Below are positions 16,520-25,271 of a DNA stretch of 64,000 nucleotides, piece after piece (the first letter of the stretch is position 1; each line of letters opens with the position of its first letter). Location of the stretch: positions 1,575,001-1,639,000 of the forward strand of contig NZ_CP133269.1 in assembly GCF_030915525.1 (NCBI RefSeq), in the 5' to 3' direction. This stretch comes from Neobacillus sp. PS2-9 (GTDB taxonomy: Bacteria > Bacillota > Bacilli > Bacillales > Cytobacillaceae). The notes under the pieces are model-generated. The model had not been told where the DNA came from. It did no database searches and saw nothing but the letters and a program-made list of their open reading frames with translations. The translations under genes were made by a program, and so were the position numbers.

Positions 16520-17167
16520 ATGAAAGACTGGTTGTTGGAACACAAGTTTTACATGGTGGTTGCTATAATTATTGGTTTAAGTTGTTTTTATTATTTTTCC
16601 TTCATAGAAAATGCCCCTGTTGCAACTGAGACAATTTCCATGGAAAGCACGCTGAAAGAGGAGGGTCAGGAAAACACGAAAAATAATCAACCCGAACAAA
16701 AGGAAAAGACAGAGAAAATTATGGTTGATGTAAAGGGACAAATCAAGCAACCGGGCGTATATCAGGCAAATACAGGTGATCGAGTCATTGATGTCATTAG
16801 CCGCGCTGGTGGGTTAACGGTGCAAGCTGACCAAACCCAAGTTAATTTTGCTGCACATGTTGTTGATGAAATGGTTGTCTATGTACCGGCCAAGGGTGAG
16901 GAAACCGCTGCTGCTGTTGTTGGTTCCATAGATGGAAACTCCACCGTAATAGCGAGTACCAGTGAGGGTCAGGCTAAAATTAATATTAATAAAGCGGATG
17001 AAAACGAACTGCAAAACCTCCCTGGAATTGGTCCGTCTAAGGCAGCTGCCATACTGGAATATCGGAACACAAACGGACCATTTAAGGTGGTAGAAGACCT
17101 TAAAAATATTAGTGGGATTGGGGATAAAACTTATGAAAAATTAAAGGATTTAATTGTGGTTCACTGA
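16520..17167 (+). CDS. comEA: Competence DNA-receptor ComEA
   Basis: 215-aa membrane-anchored protein that binds double-stranded DNA at the cell surface during transformation. One membrane segment near residues 9-29, a charged linker rich in Glu and Lys, an SLBB domain (VDVKGQIKQPGVYQ, about 78-130), and a C-terminal helix-hairpin-helix pair (INKADENELQNLPGIGPSKA and ISGIGDKTYEKL) that contacts DNA. ATG at 16520 is preceded by GAAAGGATGG; the frame opens earlier at 16484 without a site. I see no convincing ComK box upstream. Confidence 0.95.
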   Translation: MKDWLLEHKFYMVVAIIIGLSCFYYFSFIENAPVATETISMESTLKEEGQENTKNNQPEQKEKTEKIMVDVKGQIKQPGVYQANTGDRVIDVISRAGGLTVQADQTQVNFAAHVVDEMVVYVPAKGEETAAAVVGSIDGNSTVIASTSEGQAKININKADENELQNLPGIGPSKAAAILEYRNTNGPFKVVEDLKNISGIGDKTYEKLKDLIVVH

Positions 17168-17240
17168 ATCATAGATTGACCTATAGTACAAGTACCCTTA
17201 CACTAAATGTAAACTTTTTAATTCTAGGGAGTGGGGAATC

Positions 17241-17702
17241 GTGAATCGACTATCTTGGGATCAATATTTTATGGCACAAAGCCACTTGCTGGCACTAAGA
17301 AGCACGTGCACTAGGCTTACAGTAGGTGCAACCATTGTTAGAGATAAGCGTATTATTGCGGGAGGCTACAACGGATCGATTGCAGGGGGCGACCATTGTA
17401 TTGATAAAGGATGCTATGTGATTGACCACCACTGTGTAAGAACGATTCATGCAGAAATGAATGCCTTGCTCCAATGTGCTAAATTTGGTGTACCTACTGC
17501 TGATGCTGAAATCTATGTGACTCATTTTCCTTGCCTCCAATGCTGTAAAGCCATTATCCAAGCGGGCATAAAGACAGTTTATTACGCGGAGGATTATAAA
17601 AATCATCCATATGCCATTGAATTATTTGAGCAAGCGGGTGTAAAAATTGAAAAGGTAGAACTGACTGAACAAGTCATCGACTTTAGAAAGATCACACAAT
17701 AG
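17241..17702 (+). CDS. comEB: Deoxycytidylate deaminase ComEB
   Basis: 153-aa zinc enzyme of the dCMP/CDA deaminase family. Zinc and catalytic motifs are HAEMNALL (HAE) and PCLQCCK (PCxxC). It converts dCMP to dUMP; the gene sits in the comE operon, although the protein is not essential for transformation in B. subtilis. GTG start at 17241 with GGGAGTGGGG upstream. Followed by a 76-base gap before comEC that contains a small GC-rich hairpin (GCCGG/CCGGC near 17714-17732). Confidence 0.94.
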   Translation: MNRLSWDQYFMAQSHLLALRSTCTRLTVGATIVRDKRIIAGGYNGSIAGGDHCIDKGCYVIDHHCVRTIHAEMNALLQCAKFGVPTADAEIYVTHFPCLQCCKAIIQAGIKTVYYAEDYKNHPYAIELFEQAGVKIEKVELTEQVIDFRKITQ

Positions 17703-17778
17703 CTTTTTCTTGGCGCCGGTCATATCCGGCGTCATCCCTTTCAAACTCCTTAAAAAACCTACAAATTGGAGAAGTAAA

Positions 17779-20106
17779 ATGAATGGAAAGTATATGTATA
17801 TTGCCCTTTCTGCTTTGTTGGGCGTACTATGCGCTCTTGTAACGTTTTTTCCTTTCTTTATTCTAATGATTATTTATATGTATTTACTGTATCAATACAA
17901 AAGATTTTCGAAGGAACAAATAGCCCTCCTCGTGGTTATTTTTACCATCTCTCTGTTAATAGGAATGAGGGGGGAAAGAATGAATCACTCTCTTATACCT
18001 GAATCTACCACAGCCTTTACTCTGGAATACATAGAAAATCCCAAAATTGATGGCGATTTATTACAGGTAGAGATAAAGGAAAAATTCCACAATGAGAATC
18101 TCCTCCTACGTTACAAATTAAAATCAGAAAATGAAAAAATAAACCTTCAGAATAAAATTTTTTTTAGTCGGGTTTGCAGGGTATCGGGTTCCTTGAAAAA
18201 ACCGGCGATGGCCAAAAATCCAAATGGATTTGATTATCGTAACTATCTCTCCAATAAGCGCATTCATTGGATACTTGAAACCAATGAAAATCCACTCCAA
18301 CATTGTACTTCCATTCCGTCTTCATTACTGGTTACCTTAAAACAATTTCGTTTTACGGGTACGCGTTATCTTATCGACCATTTCCCTATTGAAATTGCTT
18401 CACTGTCCGCAGCTTTAATTTTTGGCGATAGGAGTTTACTGAATCCGGCCTTGCTTGGTAATTATCAAAGAACTGGCATCGTTCATTTATTAGCTATTTC
18501 TGGACTTCATGTTTCCTTGTTAATTGGGGTTGTTTTTTATTTGGGGCTGCGGGTAGGAATCACAAGGCAGTGGATGACGAATGTTCTTTTGGTGGCTATT
18601 CCTGTCTATGTAATCCTTACAGGGAGCTCTCCATCCGTGATTAGAGCTGGATTAATGATATTCCTTGTCCTGCTAACGACAAAATGGAAAAATAGACTTA
18701 AGCTTTTACCAATTGACGCAATATGTTTGGCCTTTATTATCTTTTTGTTTATAGATCCACTGGCAATTTTTGATGTTGGTTTTCAACTTTCTTTTTCAGT
18801 AAGCACGGCCATCATTCTGTCAGCTGGATTAATCTTTTCTATTTATCAGCACAGTTTATTACGGATGTTAGTTACATCTGTTATTTCTCAATTAGCAGCC
18901 TTTCCATTTTTACTTTATCATTATTTTGAGCTTTCATTAGTCGGCATTATCGCCAACATGCTGTATATTCCTCTCTTTTCCTTTGTATATCTTCCAGGTG
19001 TTTACTTCCTCTTTGTCGTTCAACTGCTATTCAGTAATACTCCAATCATTTTTGTAAATAGTTTCTTGAAAATCATTTCCTTTTTTAATGAAGTCATCGA
19101 TTATGCGGCAAAAATCCCTTTTGGGAGCTTTATAGCTGGTAGGCCCAATCTTATACTTTTAATAGTGGAAATCATCATTATATTTGCGGTCTTTTGTAAT
19201 TGGGAAGAGATTACTTCATCCAAAGGGAAAAGACATCTTATTTTGTTGGGTATTCTGCTTTTCAGTCTTCAAATGGAGTTAAACAGATTTAATCCTTATG
19301 GAGAGGTGACTATGATTGACGTCGGGCAAGGGGACAGTATTCTAATTCAACTTCCTTTCCAAAAAGGAACCATTCTGATTGATACAGGAGGAACGATGCA
19401 ATACCATGTGGAAGAATGGAGGCAGCGAGCAAATCCTTTTGAAGTGGGGAAAGATGTGGTAGTACCTTTCTTGAAAGGTAAAGGTGTTACAAAAATTGAT
19501 AAACTGATTTTAACACATGGAGACATAGACCATATCGGAGGTTCCTTTTCTATTTTAGAAGAGCTTAAGGTCAAACAAATCTTAATACCCTCGGTTATTG
19601 CTCCGTCTGAAACAGAGCTTGATATCATTAAAATAGCTAAAAAGAAAAGGATACCTGTTATAAAAGTTGCGGCCGGGGATCATTGGAATATTGATGAATT
19701 TGAATTCTTTATCCTTTCTCCGGAAAGAAATTTTGCGGGTGAAAGAAACAGTGGGTCAATTGCCTTTGTTTCAAGGTTAGGGGGACGGAATTGGTTTTTC
19801 GGGGGAGACCTTGATCAGGAAGGAGAAGAGAAAATTATTAAGAAATATCCAAATCTAACAATTGATGTACTTAAGGCAGGACATCATGGAAGTAAGACAT
19901 CGAGTGCTGAATTATTTATTCATCAAGTTAAACCAAAGACAGTTTTAATTTCTGCCGGTGAAAAAAATCGTTTTGGTCATCCACATCAAGAAGTGCTTGA
20001 GCGGTTAAAAAAAGTCAATGCTACCATTTACCGAACTGATTTACAAGGAGCGATTACGTATCGTTTTTATAAACAGAAAGGAACCTTTTCAACCTTCTTA
20101 CCATAA
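17779..20106 (+). CDS. comEC: Competence DNA channel protein ComEC
   Basis: 775-aa polytopic membrane protein forming the channel for single-stranded DNA entry. Short N-terminal helices, an OB-like extracellular part, the competence domain (LLAISGLHVSLLIG near residue 240) with many membrane helices, and a C-terminal metallo-beta-lactamase-like domain (IDVGQGDSILIQ, THGDIDHIGG, KAGHHGSKTS) thought to degrade the non-transported strand. Start at ATG 17779 with TTGGAGAAG just upstream; the frame opening at 17710 has no site. Last comE gene; no strong plus-strand terminator is seen after it. Confidence 0.95.
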   Translation: MNGKYMYIALSALLGVLCALVTFFPFFILMIIYMYLLYQYKRFSKEQIALLVVIFTISLLIGMRGERMNHSLIPESTTAFTLEYIENPKIDGDLLQVEIKEKFHNENLLLRYKLKSENEKINLQNKIFFSRVCRVSGSLKKPAMAKNPNGFDYRNYLSNKRIHWILETNENPLQHCTSIPSSLLVTLKQFRFTGTRYLIDHFPIEIASLSAALIFGDRSLLNPALLGNYQRTGIVHLLAISGLHVSLLIGVVFYLGLRVGITRQWMTNVLLVAIPVYVILTGSSPSVIRAGLMIFLVLLTTKWKNRLKLLPIDAICLAFIIFLFIDPLAIFDVGFQLSFSVSTAIILSAGLIFSIYQHSLLRMLVTSVISQLAAFPFLLYHYFELSLVGIIANMLYIPLFSFVYLPGVYFLFVVQLLFSNTPIIFVNSFLKIISFFNEVIDYAAKIPFGSFIAGRPNLILLIVEIIIIFAVFCNWEEITSSKGKRHLILLGILLFSLQMELNRFNPYGEVTMIDVGQGDSILIQLPFQKGTILIDTGGTMQYHVEEWRQRANPFEVGKDVVVPFLKGKGVTKIDKLILTHGDIDHIGGSFSILEELKVKQILIPSVIAPSETELDIIKIAKKKRIPVIKVAAGDHWNIDEFEFFILSPERNFAGERNSGSIAFVSRLGGRNWFFGGDLDQEGEEKIIKKYPNLTIDVLKAGHHGSKTSSAELFIHQVKPKTVLISAGEKNRFGHPHQEVLERLKKVNATIYRTDLQGAITYRFYKQKGTFSTFLP

Positions 20107-20126
20107 GATAAAGCATTCAATAAGAA

Positions 20127-20156
20127 ATAAAAAAAGACTGCAAGGTAGCAGTCCTT
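20127..20156 (-). terminator. Terminator of yqzM
   Basis: Minus strand GGACTGC paired with GCAGTC(T) and followed by a run of seven Ts. Confidence 0.82.
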
Positions 20157-20179
20157 GATTACGGTATGTAAACCCTTCA

Positions 20180-20314
20180 TTATGAACCGATAAGCTTAAT
20201 AACAGTTGCGATAATGAACAATAAAGCAAAGAAGCCAAAAGAAACCCCAAATCCTACTCCAGAATCGATAGCGTCGTTACGTTTGCTTTGCACGTTTTTT
20301 TCAAATTGATTCAC
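20180..20314 (-). CDS. yqzM: YqzM family small membrane protein
   Basis: 44 residues beginning MNQFEKNVQSKRNDAIDSG and ending IKLIGS, with one membrane segment about residues 21-41. The N-terminal block is nearly identical to YqzM, which occupies the same place between comEC and holA in B. subtilis. Function unknown. GTG start at 20314 with GGAGGGG nine bases upstream. Missed by ordinary ORF cut-offs. Confidence 0.9.
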   Translation of the reverse strand: MNQFEKNVQSKRNDAIDSGVGFGVSFGFFALLFIIATVIKLIGS

Positions 20315-20395
20315 AATCTACCCCTCCTATTTTCAAAATATAGTATAAGCTATTTGGCTGAAAAAATCCAGCCTCCCTTTACCGTTTTCCTGTAA

Positions 20396-20410
20396 TGACA
20401 AGAGTTGTCA
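20396..20410. promoter_or_regulatory. Palindrome upstream of yqzM/holA
   Basis: TGACAA-GAG-TTGTCA, a perfect 6-bp dyad with a 3-base centre in the yqzM-holA divergent region; operator-like, owner unknown. Confidence 0.4.
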
Positions 20411-20452
20411 AAATACTATGATTCAGTTAAGGCTACACTATTATTACGTTAG

Positions 20453-20547
20453 GAACTCCGCCAGGCAATTACAGATCCTAGGGCTGAATATTGCAGGCGT
20501 TCATTATAGATCGGGAATTGGCACTTATTAGTTAATTGCTAATTCCC
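20453..20547 (+). other. Two consecutive hairpins before holA
   Basis: First stem: GAA, CGCC and GCAAT (left, from 20453) pair with ATTGC, GGCG and TTC (right, to 20502) with small bulges, about 12 pairs. Second stem: GGGAATT (20513-20519) with AATTCCC (20541-20547), extended by a GC/GC pair. They lie upstream of the predicted holA promoter, so they are not in its leader; they may be the remains of a small RNA gene or DNA-level structure. Confidence 0.4.
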
Positions 20548-20556
20548 TTTAAGTAC

Positions 20557-20585
20557 TTGTCAAATCGTCCAAGCTTCATTACGAT
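20557..20585 (+). promoter_or_regulatory. Sigma-A promoter of holA
   Basis: TTGTCA, 17-base spacer, TACGAT; predicted start about 28 bases before the ATG at 20620. Confidence 0.6.
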
Positions 20586-20619
20586 AAGATGTAAGTGAAA
20601 TGAAGGGGAGCGCTGGACA

Positions 20620-21636
20620 ATGGTATTGGATATTTGGAGGAGAATCAAAAAAAAAGAAATTGCTCCTATCTATTTATTATATGGAACAGAGGCATATTTA
20701 ATCAATGAAACGAAGCAACTACTTCTTAACCGTATATTAGACGAAGAAGAGAAGGACTTTAATTTTTCTGCATATGACTTAGAGGAGACTCCCATTGATG
20801 TGGCATTGGAGGATGCAGAAACGTTTCCTTTTCTAGGTGAAAAAAAAGTTGTTTTTTTACATAATCCCGTATTTTTAACTGCTGAGAAAACGAAGGAAAA
20901 GGTTGAACACGATTTAACAAAACTTGAAGCCTACTTGAAAGAACCAGCCCCGTATACGGTGATGGTTATTTCAGCGCCATATGAAAAATTAGATGAGCGA
21001 AAAAAAATCACGAAAGAACTGAAGAGAAACGCAGAACTAGTAGAAGCTAAAAAGTTAAATGAACATGAGTTGAAAAACTGGGTGAAGGATCGTGCGGCAG
21101 GAAATGGAATTGAAATTGAAGCGAATGCTGTTGATCAATTACTTGCCTTAGTTGGAACAAATATGTTTATGCTAACCACAGAAGTGGATAAGTTGGCTTT
21201 GTATGCAGCAGACCATAAAAGAATTGATGTGGATTTAGTTGAAAAATTAGTGGCCCGATCTCTTGAACAGAATATTTTTACCTTAATTGAGAAAGTGGTT
21301 CAACGAAAATTGGATGAGGCACTACGGATTTATTATGATTTGCTAAAGCAAAATGAGGAGCCAATTAAAATCCTTGCCTTACTAGCCGGGCAATTTCGCT
21401 TAATTTATCAAGTAAAGGAACTCTCTAGAAGAGGGTATGGTCAACAGCAAATTGCTGGTTACTTAAAAACCCACCCGTTTCGTGTCAAATTAGCAAGTGG
21501 GCAGGCAAATAAATTTACAGATGAAGAATTAGCTAAACTTATGGAATGGCTGGCTGAGGCTGACTATCAAATGAAAACAGGCGGTATGAACAAATCCTTG
21601 CTTATCGAGATGCTATTGTTTCGTTTAAAAAAGTAA
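20620..21636 (+). CDS. holA: DNA polymerase III delta subunit (clamp loader)
   Basis: 338-aa subunit of the clamp-loader complex that opens the beta sliding clamp. Begins IWRRIKKKEIAPIYLLYGTEAYL, the family's N-terminal signature; three-domain AAA+ relative lacking a Walker A motif, as expected for delta. C-terminal collar region ends LLIEMLLFRLKK. ATG at 20620 with AGGGGAG 10 bases upstream. Convergent with rpsT, with a shared bidirectional terminator. Confidence 0.93.
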   Translation: MVLDIWRRIKKKEIAPIYLLYGTEAYLINETKQLLLNRILDEEEKDFNFSAYDLEETPIDVALEDAETFPFLGEKKVVFLHNPVFLTAEKTKEKVEHDLTKLEAYLKEPAPYTVMVISAPYEKLDERKKITKELKRNAELVEAKKLNEHELKNWVKDRAAGNGIEIEANAVDQLLALVGTNMFMLTTEVDKLALYAADHKRIDVDLVEKLVARSLEQNIFTLIEKVVQRKLDEALRIYYDLLKQNEEPIKILALLAGQFRLIYQVKELSRRGYGQQQIAGYLKTHPFRVKLASGQANKFTDEELAKLMEWLAEADYQMKTGGMNKSLLIEMLLFRLKK

Positions 21637-21644
21637 AGAAACAT

Positions 21645-21677
21645 AAAAAAACGATTCCTGAGCGGAATCGTTTTTTT
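21645..21677. terminator. Bidirectional terminator holA / rpsT
   Basis: AAAACGATTCC paired with GGAATCGTTTT, A-run on the left and seven Ts on the right. Confidence 0.93.
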
Positions 21678-21690
21678 ATTGCGCGCTATA

Positions 21691-21951
21691 TTATAGAGCG
21701 TTTGACTTTTTCATTAGACGTGATTTTTTACGAGCAGCAGCATTTTTGTGGATAAGACCTTTTGCAGCAGCCTTGTCTAATTTACTAGCAGCACTTACTA
21801 ATGCTTCTTTTGCAGCAGCAGCGTCGTTAGTTGAAACAGCAGCTTCTACTTTTTTAACAGCCGTACGCATTGCAGATTTAGCAGTTGTATTTTGAGCATT
21901 ACGAGCTTCAGTTGTTTTAACACGCTTAATAGCAGATTTAATGTTAGGCAT
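21691..21951 (-). CDS. rpsT: 30S ribosomal protein S20
   Basis: 86-aa, very basic and alanine-rich primary-binding protein of the 30S subunit; begins [17 protein letters not shown], the S20 signature, and ends [13 protein letters not shown]. Start at 21951: AGGAGGTGA lies eight bases ahead, while the in-frame ATG at 21960 is only two bases from it. A sigma-A promoter is found about 80 bases upstream, leaving a leader where autogenous control is possible. Monocistronic. Confidence 0.97.
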   Translation of the reverse strand: MPNIKSAIKRVKTTEARNAQNTTAKSAMRTAVKKVEAAVSTNDAAAAKEALVSAASKLDKAAAKGLIHKNAAARKKSRLMKKSNAL

Positions 21952-22029
21952 TACATTCACCTCCTACAAAGAATCGAGACTATATGAACTCGACTTTACA
22001 TTCATCAATAATAATTCAGAACAAGAAGT

Positions 22030-22058
22030 ATTTTATCAAACGATGGCCTATATTGCAA
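22030..22058 (-). promoter_or_regulatory. Sigma-A promoter of rpsT
   Basis: Minus strand TTGCAA, 17-base spacer, TAAAAT; predicted leader of about 70 bases. Confidence 0.55.
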
Positions 22059-22090
22059 TACACAAATGAAAAGTGATAATTATTTAACTT

Positions 22091-22120
22091 GCATGTTTTG
22101 AAGTGAAGAGGGCAAAAATA
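22091..22120 (+). promoter_or_regulatory. Forespore (sigma-F/G) promoter of gpr
   Basis: GCATG, 15-base spacer, GGCAAAAATA: the -10 matches the sigma-F pattern GGnrAnAnTw completely and the -35 matches GywTA at 4 of 5. gpr is a known forespore gene. Confidence 0.7.
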
Positions 22121-22167
22121 GGGAATAGTTTCTATTTTATGGAGAACATGTTAGGAGTGAATTGTGA

Positions 22168-23298
22168 ATGAGTATGAGTGAATCAATCGACTTAAGTCAA
22201 TACTCGGTTAGAACTGACCTAGCCATTGAAGCAAGGGAAATGGTGATAGCTGGTAGAAAGGGGACTGTCGAGCAAGAGGAAGACCTTTCACAAATTGAGG
22301 GAGTAATAATTAAGGAAAAAGATGTTGACGATATAAAAATTTCTTTGGTTGAGGTAACAAAACAAGGAGAGCAGCAGCTCGGGAAAAAAGCAGGAAGATA
22401 TTTAACGGTAGAGGTGCAAGGAATCCGTCAGCAAAACACAGACACACAGCACAAGGTAGAGGAAATATTTGCTAGGGAATTTGCTCATTTTCTAGAAGGG
22501 TCTGGAATTAAGAAAACAGACTCGTGCCTCGTTGTTGGACTGGGAAATTGGAATGTAACTCCAGATGCTTTAGGGCCAATGGTTTGTGAAAACCTTTTAA
22601 TTACAAGACATCTCTTTCAGCTTCAACCTGAAAATGTGGAGGAAGGGTATCGATCTGTAAGTGCCTTGGCTCCTGGAGTGATGGGACTAACAGGGATTGA
22701 AACAAGTGATATTATTTTCGGTGTAGTAGAAAATACAAAACCGGACTTTGTAATTGCTATCGACGCCCTAGCATCTAGGTCAATCGAAAGGGTTAATTCA
22801 ACTATCCAAATCTCTGATACAGGTATTCACCCTGGTTCAGGTGTCGGTAATAAAAGAAAAGAACTTAGCAAAGAAACGTTAGGGATTCCTGTTATAGCTA
22901 TTGGAGTTCCAACGGTGGTGGACGCAGTTTCTATTACTAGTGATACGATTGATTTTATCCTGAAACACTTTGGTAAAGAATTGAAGGAGGGCAATCGCCC
23001 TTCAAGAGCGCTGGCACCAGCAGGTATGAGTTTTGGTGAAAAGAGAAAGTTAACAGAGGAAGATTTACCTGAAGAAAAACATCGGAAAACCTTTCTCGGA
23101 ATTGTTGGCACCCTGCCAGATGATGAGAAAAGAAAGTTGATTTATGAGGTACTTGCACCAATTGGCCATAACTTAATGGTTACTCCAAAGGAAGTTGATG
23201 TTTTCATTGAGGATATGGCGAACCTCATTGCAAATGGATTAAACTCATCGCTTCACACGGCTGTTGATCAGGAAAACGCCGGATATTATACAAAATAA
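22168..23298 (+). CDS. gpr: Spore germination protease GPR (zymogen)
   Basis: 376-aa protease of family A25 that degrades small acid-soluble spore proteins early in germination. Made in the forespore as a zymogen; the N-terminal [13 protein letters not shown] segment (about residues 10-22) resembles the SASP cleavage site where autoprocessing removes the short propeptide. Conserved blocks [16 protein letters not shown] and AIDALASRS are present. ATG at 22168 after TTAGGAGTG; an ATG two codons later is an alternative. Same neighbour order (rpsT, gpr, spoIIP, yqxA, lepA) as in B. subtilis. Confidence 0.96.
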   Translation: MSMSESIDLSQYSVRTDLAIEAREMVIAGRKGTVEQEEDLSQIEGVIIKEKDVDDIKISLVEVTKQGEQQLGKKAGRYLTVEVQGIRQQNTDTQHKVEEIFAREFAHFLEGSGIKKTDSCLVVGLGNWNVTPDALGPMVCENLLITRHLFQLQPENVEEGYRSVSALAPGVMGLTGIETSDIIFGVVENTKPDFVIAIDALASRSIERVNSTIQISDTGIHPGSGVGNKRKELSKETLGIPVIAIGVPTVVDAVSITSDTIDFILKHFGKELKEGNRPSRALAPAGMSFGEKRKLTEEDLPEEKHRKTFLGIVGTLPDDEKRKLIYEVLAPIGHNLMVTPKEVDVFIEDMANLIANGLNSSLHTAVDQENAGYYTK

Positions 23299-23307
23299 AA
23301 TTTTCTT

Positions 23308-23342
23308 AGGGGTGTGTGGTTTTTAACCATTAGCCCCTTTTT
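23308..23342 (+). terminator. Terminator of gpr
   Basis: GGGG...TGGTT paired with AACCA...CCCC, followed by TTTTT. Confidence 0.8.
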
Positions 23343-23375
23343 AGAACAGCTTTAGCTGTATTTATGGTTCTACCA

Positions 23376-23406
23376 ATTCTAGTAATGTCATAAGATTTAC
23401 TAGAAT
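23376..23406. promoter_or_regulatory. 10-bp inverted repeat upstream of spoIIP
   Basis: ATTCTAGTAA and TTACTAGAAT, perfect 10-bp arms around an 11-base centre that contains CATAAGAT, a possible mother-cell -10. Twenty bases before the spoIIP start. Confidence 0.5.
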
Positions 23407-23426
23407 CGTTTAAGTGGGGTGGAACT

Positions 23427-24632
23427 ATGAAAAATGCTAGAACAAATGGAACGTTTTTTATCGTCCAAGGGACAAGCTTATTTAAAATAATCGCTGCTCT
23501 GTTACTCTTTATCATATTGATTTTTTCTATAAGCGGCCTCTTAACGTCACTCAAGCCACAATATAGACTTATGTCTCTTTCTGTAAATCAGGCTGCCACA
23601 AATGTGAATGGGGAACTTCTCTATCAACTGATGGGCTGGGAAAATCACCATTTTTTAAAGGTGGAAAATAATTGGGCTGCAACACCAACTCTGACCAATT
23701 TGGTTTTTAAGCTATCTAGTAATATTAATTTGAATGACCCACGAAGTCTTCTTGGAAGAGAGCTGCCGGGGTTCTATCAATTTGATGGAAAAATTCTTGT
23801 GGCAGGAGAGGGCACTAATTATACCAATATGCCAATTGAATCGGCCCCGCCCATTGAGATTATGAAGGCGGAACGGGAAGCGGCATTACAAAATCTTGAA
23901 GGATTAGATAAGCCAACAAACGAGAATCCTTCTACAACGCCAGGGCAAACGACGGGAAATCGACAAGTTGTCTATGTTTACTTCTCTCATAATCGGGAAT
24001 CCTATTTACCATATCTTAAGGGCGTAACCAATCCAAATCTGGCTTATCATTCTCAAATTAATGTTACTAAAATTGGTGACCAACTTAAGACAAGCCTTAG
24101 CGATAGAGGAATCGGAAGCTTTATCGACAAAACAGATATCCAAGCAAATCTAAATAAAAAGGGTTGGAATTTTACGAAGTCCTATGAAGAATCCCGTTCT
24201 GTTGTACAAACAGCCATGGCTTCTAATAAAGAGTTGCATTATTTTATAGATATTCATCGTGATTCGCAAAGGAAGGAAAAGACAACCGTATCGATTGATG
24301 GAAAACCGTATGCAAAGCTTGCGTTTATTATTGGAGGTAAAAACCCCAATTATGAGAAAAATGCAAAGCTAGCAACAGAACTGCACAATCTTTTACAGAA
24401 AAAGTATAAGGGGTTAAGCAGAGGAGTTATGGTTAAAAATGCGGCCGGGTCAAATAGTATCTATAATCAAAACCTATCATCAAATGCCATTCTAATTGAG
24501 TTTGGCGGGGTAGATAATACGTTTGAAGAGTTAAACCGTTCTGCGGATGCTCTTGCTGAAGTATTTAGTGAGTACTACTGGCAGGCAGAAAAGGTGAATC
24601 AGGATGTTAAGCAGTCAACTGATAAACAATAA
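23427..24632 (+). CDS. spoIIP: Stage II sporulation protein P (engulfment hydrolase)
   Basis: 401-aa membrane-anchored cell-wall enzyme with amidase and endopeptidase activity; works with SpoIID and SpoIIM to thin septal peptidoglycan during engulfment. One N-terminal membrane segment (about residues 15-37), then a Pro/Thr-rich linker and the C-terminal catalytic domain. The zinc-site histidine in IDIHRDS falls at residue 277, and LIEFGGVDNT near 358 is the conserved glutamate block. Length equals B. subtilis SpoIIP. ATG at 23427 preceded by GTGGGGTGG. Normally sigma-E-dependent. Confidence 0.95.
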   Translation: MKNARTNGTFFIVQGTSLFKIIAALLLFIILIFSISGLLTSLKPQYRLMSLSVNQAATNVNGELLYQLMGWENHHFLKVENNWAATPTLTNLVFKLSSNINLNDPRSLLGRELPGFYQFDGKILVAGEGTNYTNMPIESAPPIEIMKAEREAALQNLEGLDKPTNENPSTTPGQTTGNRQVVYVYFSHNRESYLPYLKGVTNPNLAYHSQINVTKIGDQLKTSLSDRGIGSFIDKTDIQANLNKKGWNFTKSYEESRSVVQTAMASNKELHYFIDIHRDSQRKEKTTVSIDGKPYAKLAFIIGGKNPNYEKNAKLATELHNLLQKKYKGLSRGVMVKNAAGSNSIYNQNLSSNAILIEFGGVDNTFEELNRSADALAEVFSEYYWQAEKVNQDVKQSTDKQ

Positions 24633-24650
24633 GTGTAAGGGAGCAGTTGT

Positions 24651-24977
24651 ATGAAGTTATTTATGCTTAAAAGCGTTGGTATTGCCGCTCTCATGCTAAT
24701 CTCTGTTTTAACAGGCATGCAATTAGCCAATAACGGAATTCATAAAATGAAAGGGTACGACGATCCAAACTTTCATCAGGCTGTCAGCTTAAATGATACC
24801 GATAATCACATAAGTGCCTCCATATTGGGTAATGATATTTCCAGTCATGATATTGAAGCAAAGAAGAAGAAGCTTGAGGAGATTAGCGCCTATAACTTCT
24901 TTTCCTCAATGGGGAAAAAAATGTCTGATGGGATATCAAATGCCTCTGAAAATCTGATTCAAAAAATAACGAAATAA
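24651..24977 (+). CDS. yqxA: YqxA-like protein (DUF3679)
   Basis: 108 aa: one N-terminal membrane or signal segment (residues 6-26, with LISVLTGMQLA), then a soluble charged part predicted to lie outside the cytoplasm and ending in an amphipathic NASENLIQKITK helix. Placed directly after spoIIP and before lepA, as YqxA in B. subtilis; function unknown. ATG at 24651, AAGGGAG upstream, 18 bases after the spoIIP stop, so co-transcribed and probably made in the mother cell. Confidence 0.8.
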   Translation: MKLFMLKSVGIAALMLISVLTGMQLANNGIHKMKGYDDPNFHQAVSLNDTDNHISASILGNDISSHDIEAKKKKLEEISAYNFFSSMGKKMSDGISNASENLIQKITK

Positions 24978-24981
24978 AGCT

Positions 24982-25016
24982 AAAGCGGTGCCTAAGAAGG
25001 TGCCGCTTATTAATTT
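24982..25016 (+). terminator. Terminator of spoIIP-yqxA
   Basis: AAGCGG..CC paired with GG..CCGCTT, followed by an A/T-rich tract. Repeat copy 2 starts immediately after it. Confidence 0.65.
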
Positions 25017-25018
25017 TG

Positions 25019-25190
25019 GGCAATGAATTGATTTTTCAAACCTGTTGATTGGAGTGGAAGGCACGAAGACTCCTGTGGGAGTATGGTTCAGGGGAGACCC
25101 CGCAGGCGCAAGCGCCGAGGAGGCTCGCCGAAACACCCACGGAAATCGAAGTGCCTGGAACGGAAATCAACAGACAATTTTAATAGAGCT
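25019..25190 (+). mobile_element. MITE-like 180-bp repeat, copy 2 (worn)
   Basis: 172-bp copy with a decayed left end (GGCAATGAATT) and right end (TTAATAGAGCT), but an intact core: CTGTTGATT ... GGCAC ... GTGCC ... AATCAACAG, and the hairpins CTCC/GGAG, GGGG/CCCC and GGCGC/GCGCC. Flanks TAATTTTG and TAAATTTA agree at 6 of 8 bases. Oldest-looking of the four copies; sits between the yqxA terminator and lepA. Confidence 0.72.
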
Positions 25191-25271
25191 TAAATTTAAT
25201 TGAATCTCGAATGCTCTACTGATATAATCAAAAATAGTGTACATGTGCGAGTATAGTAGGAGTGAAAGACC

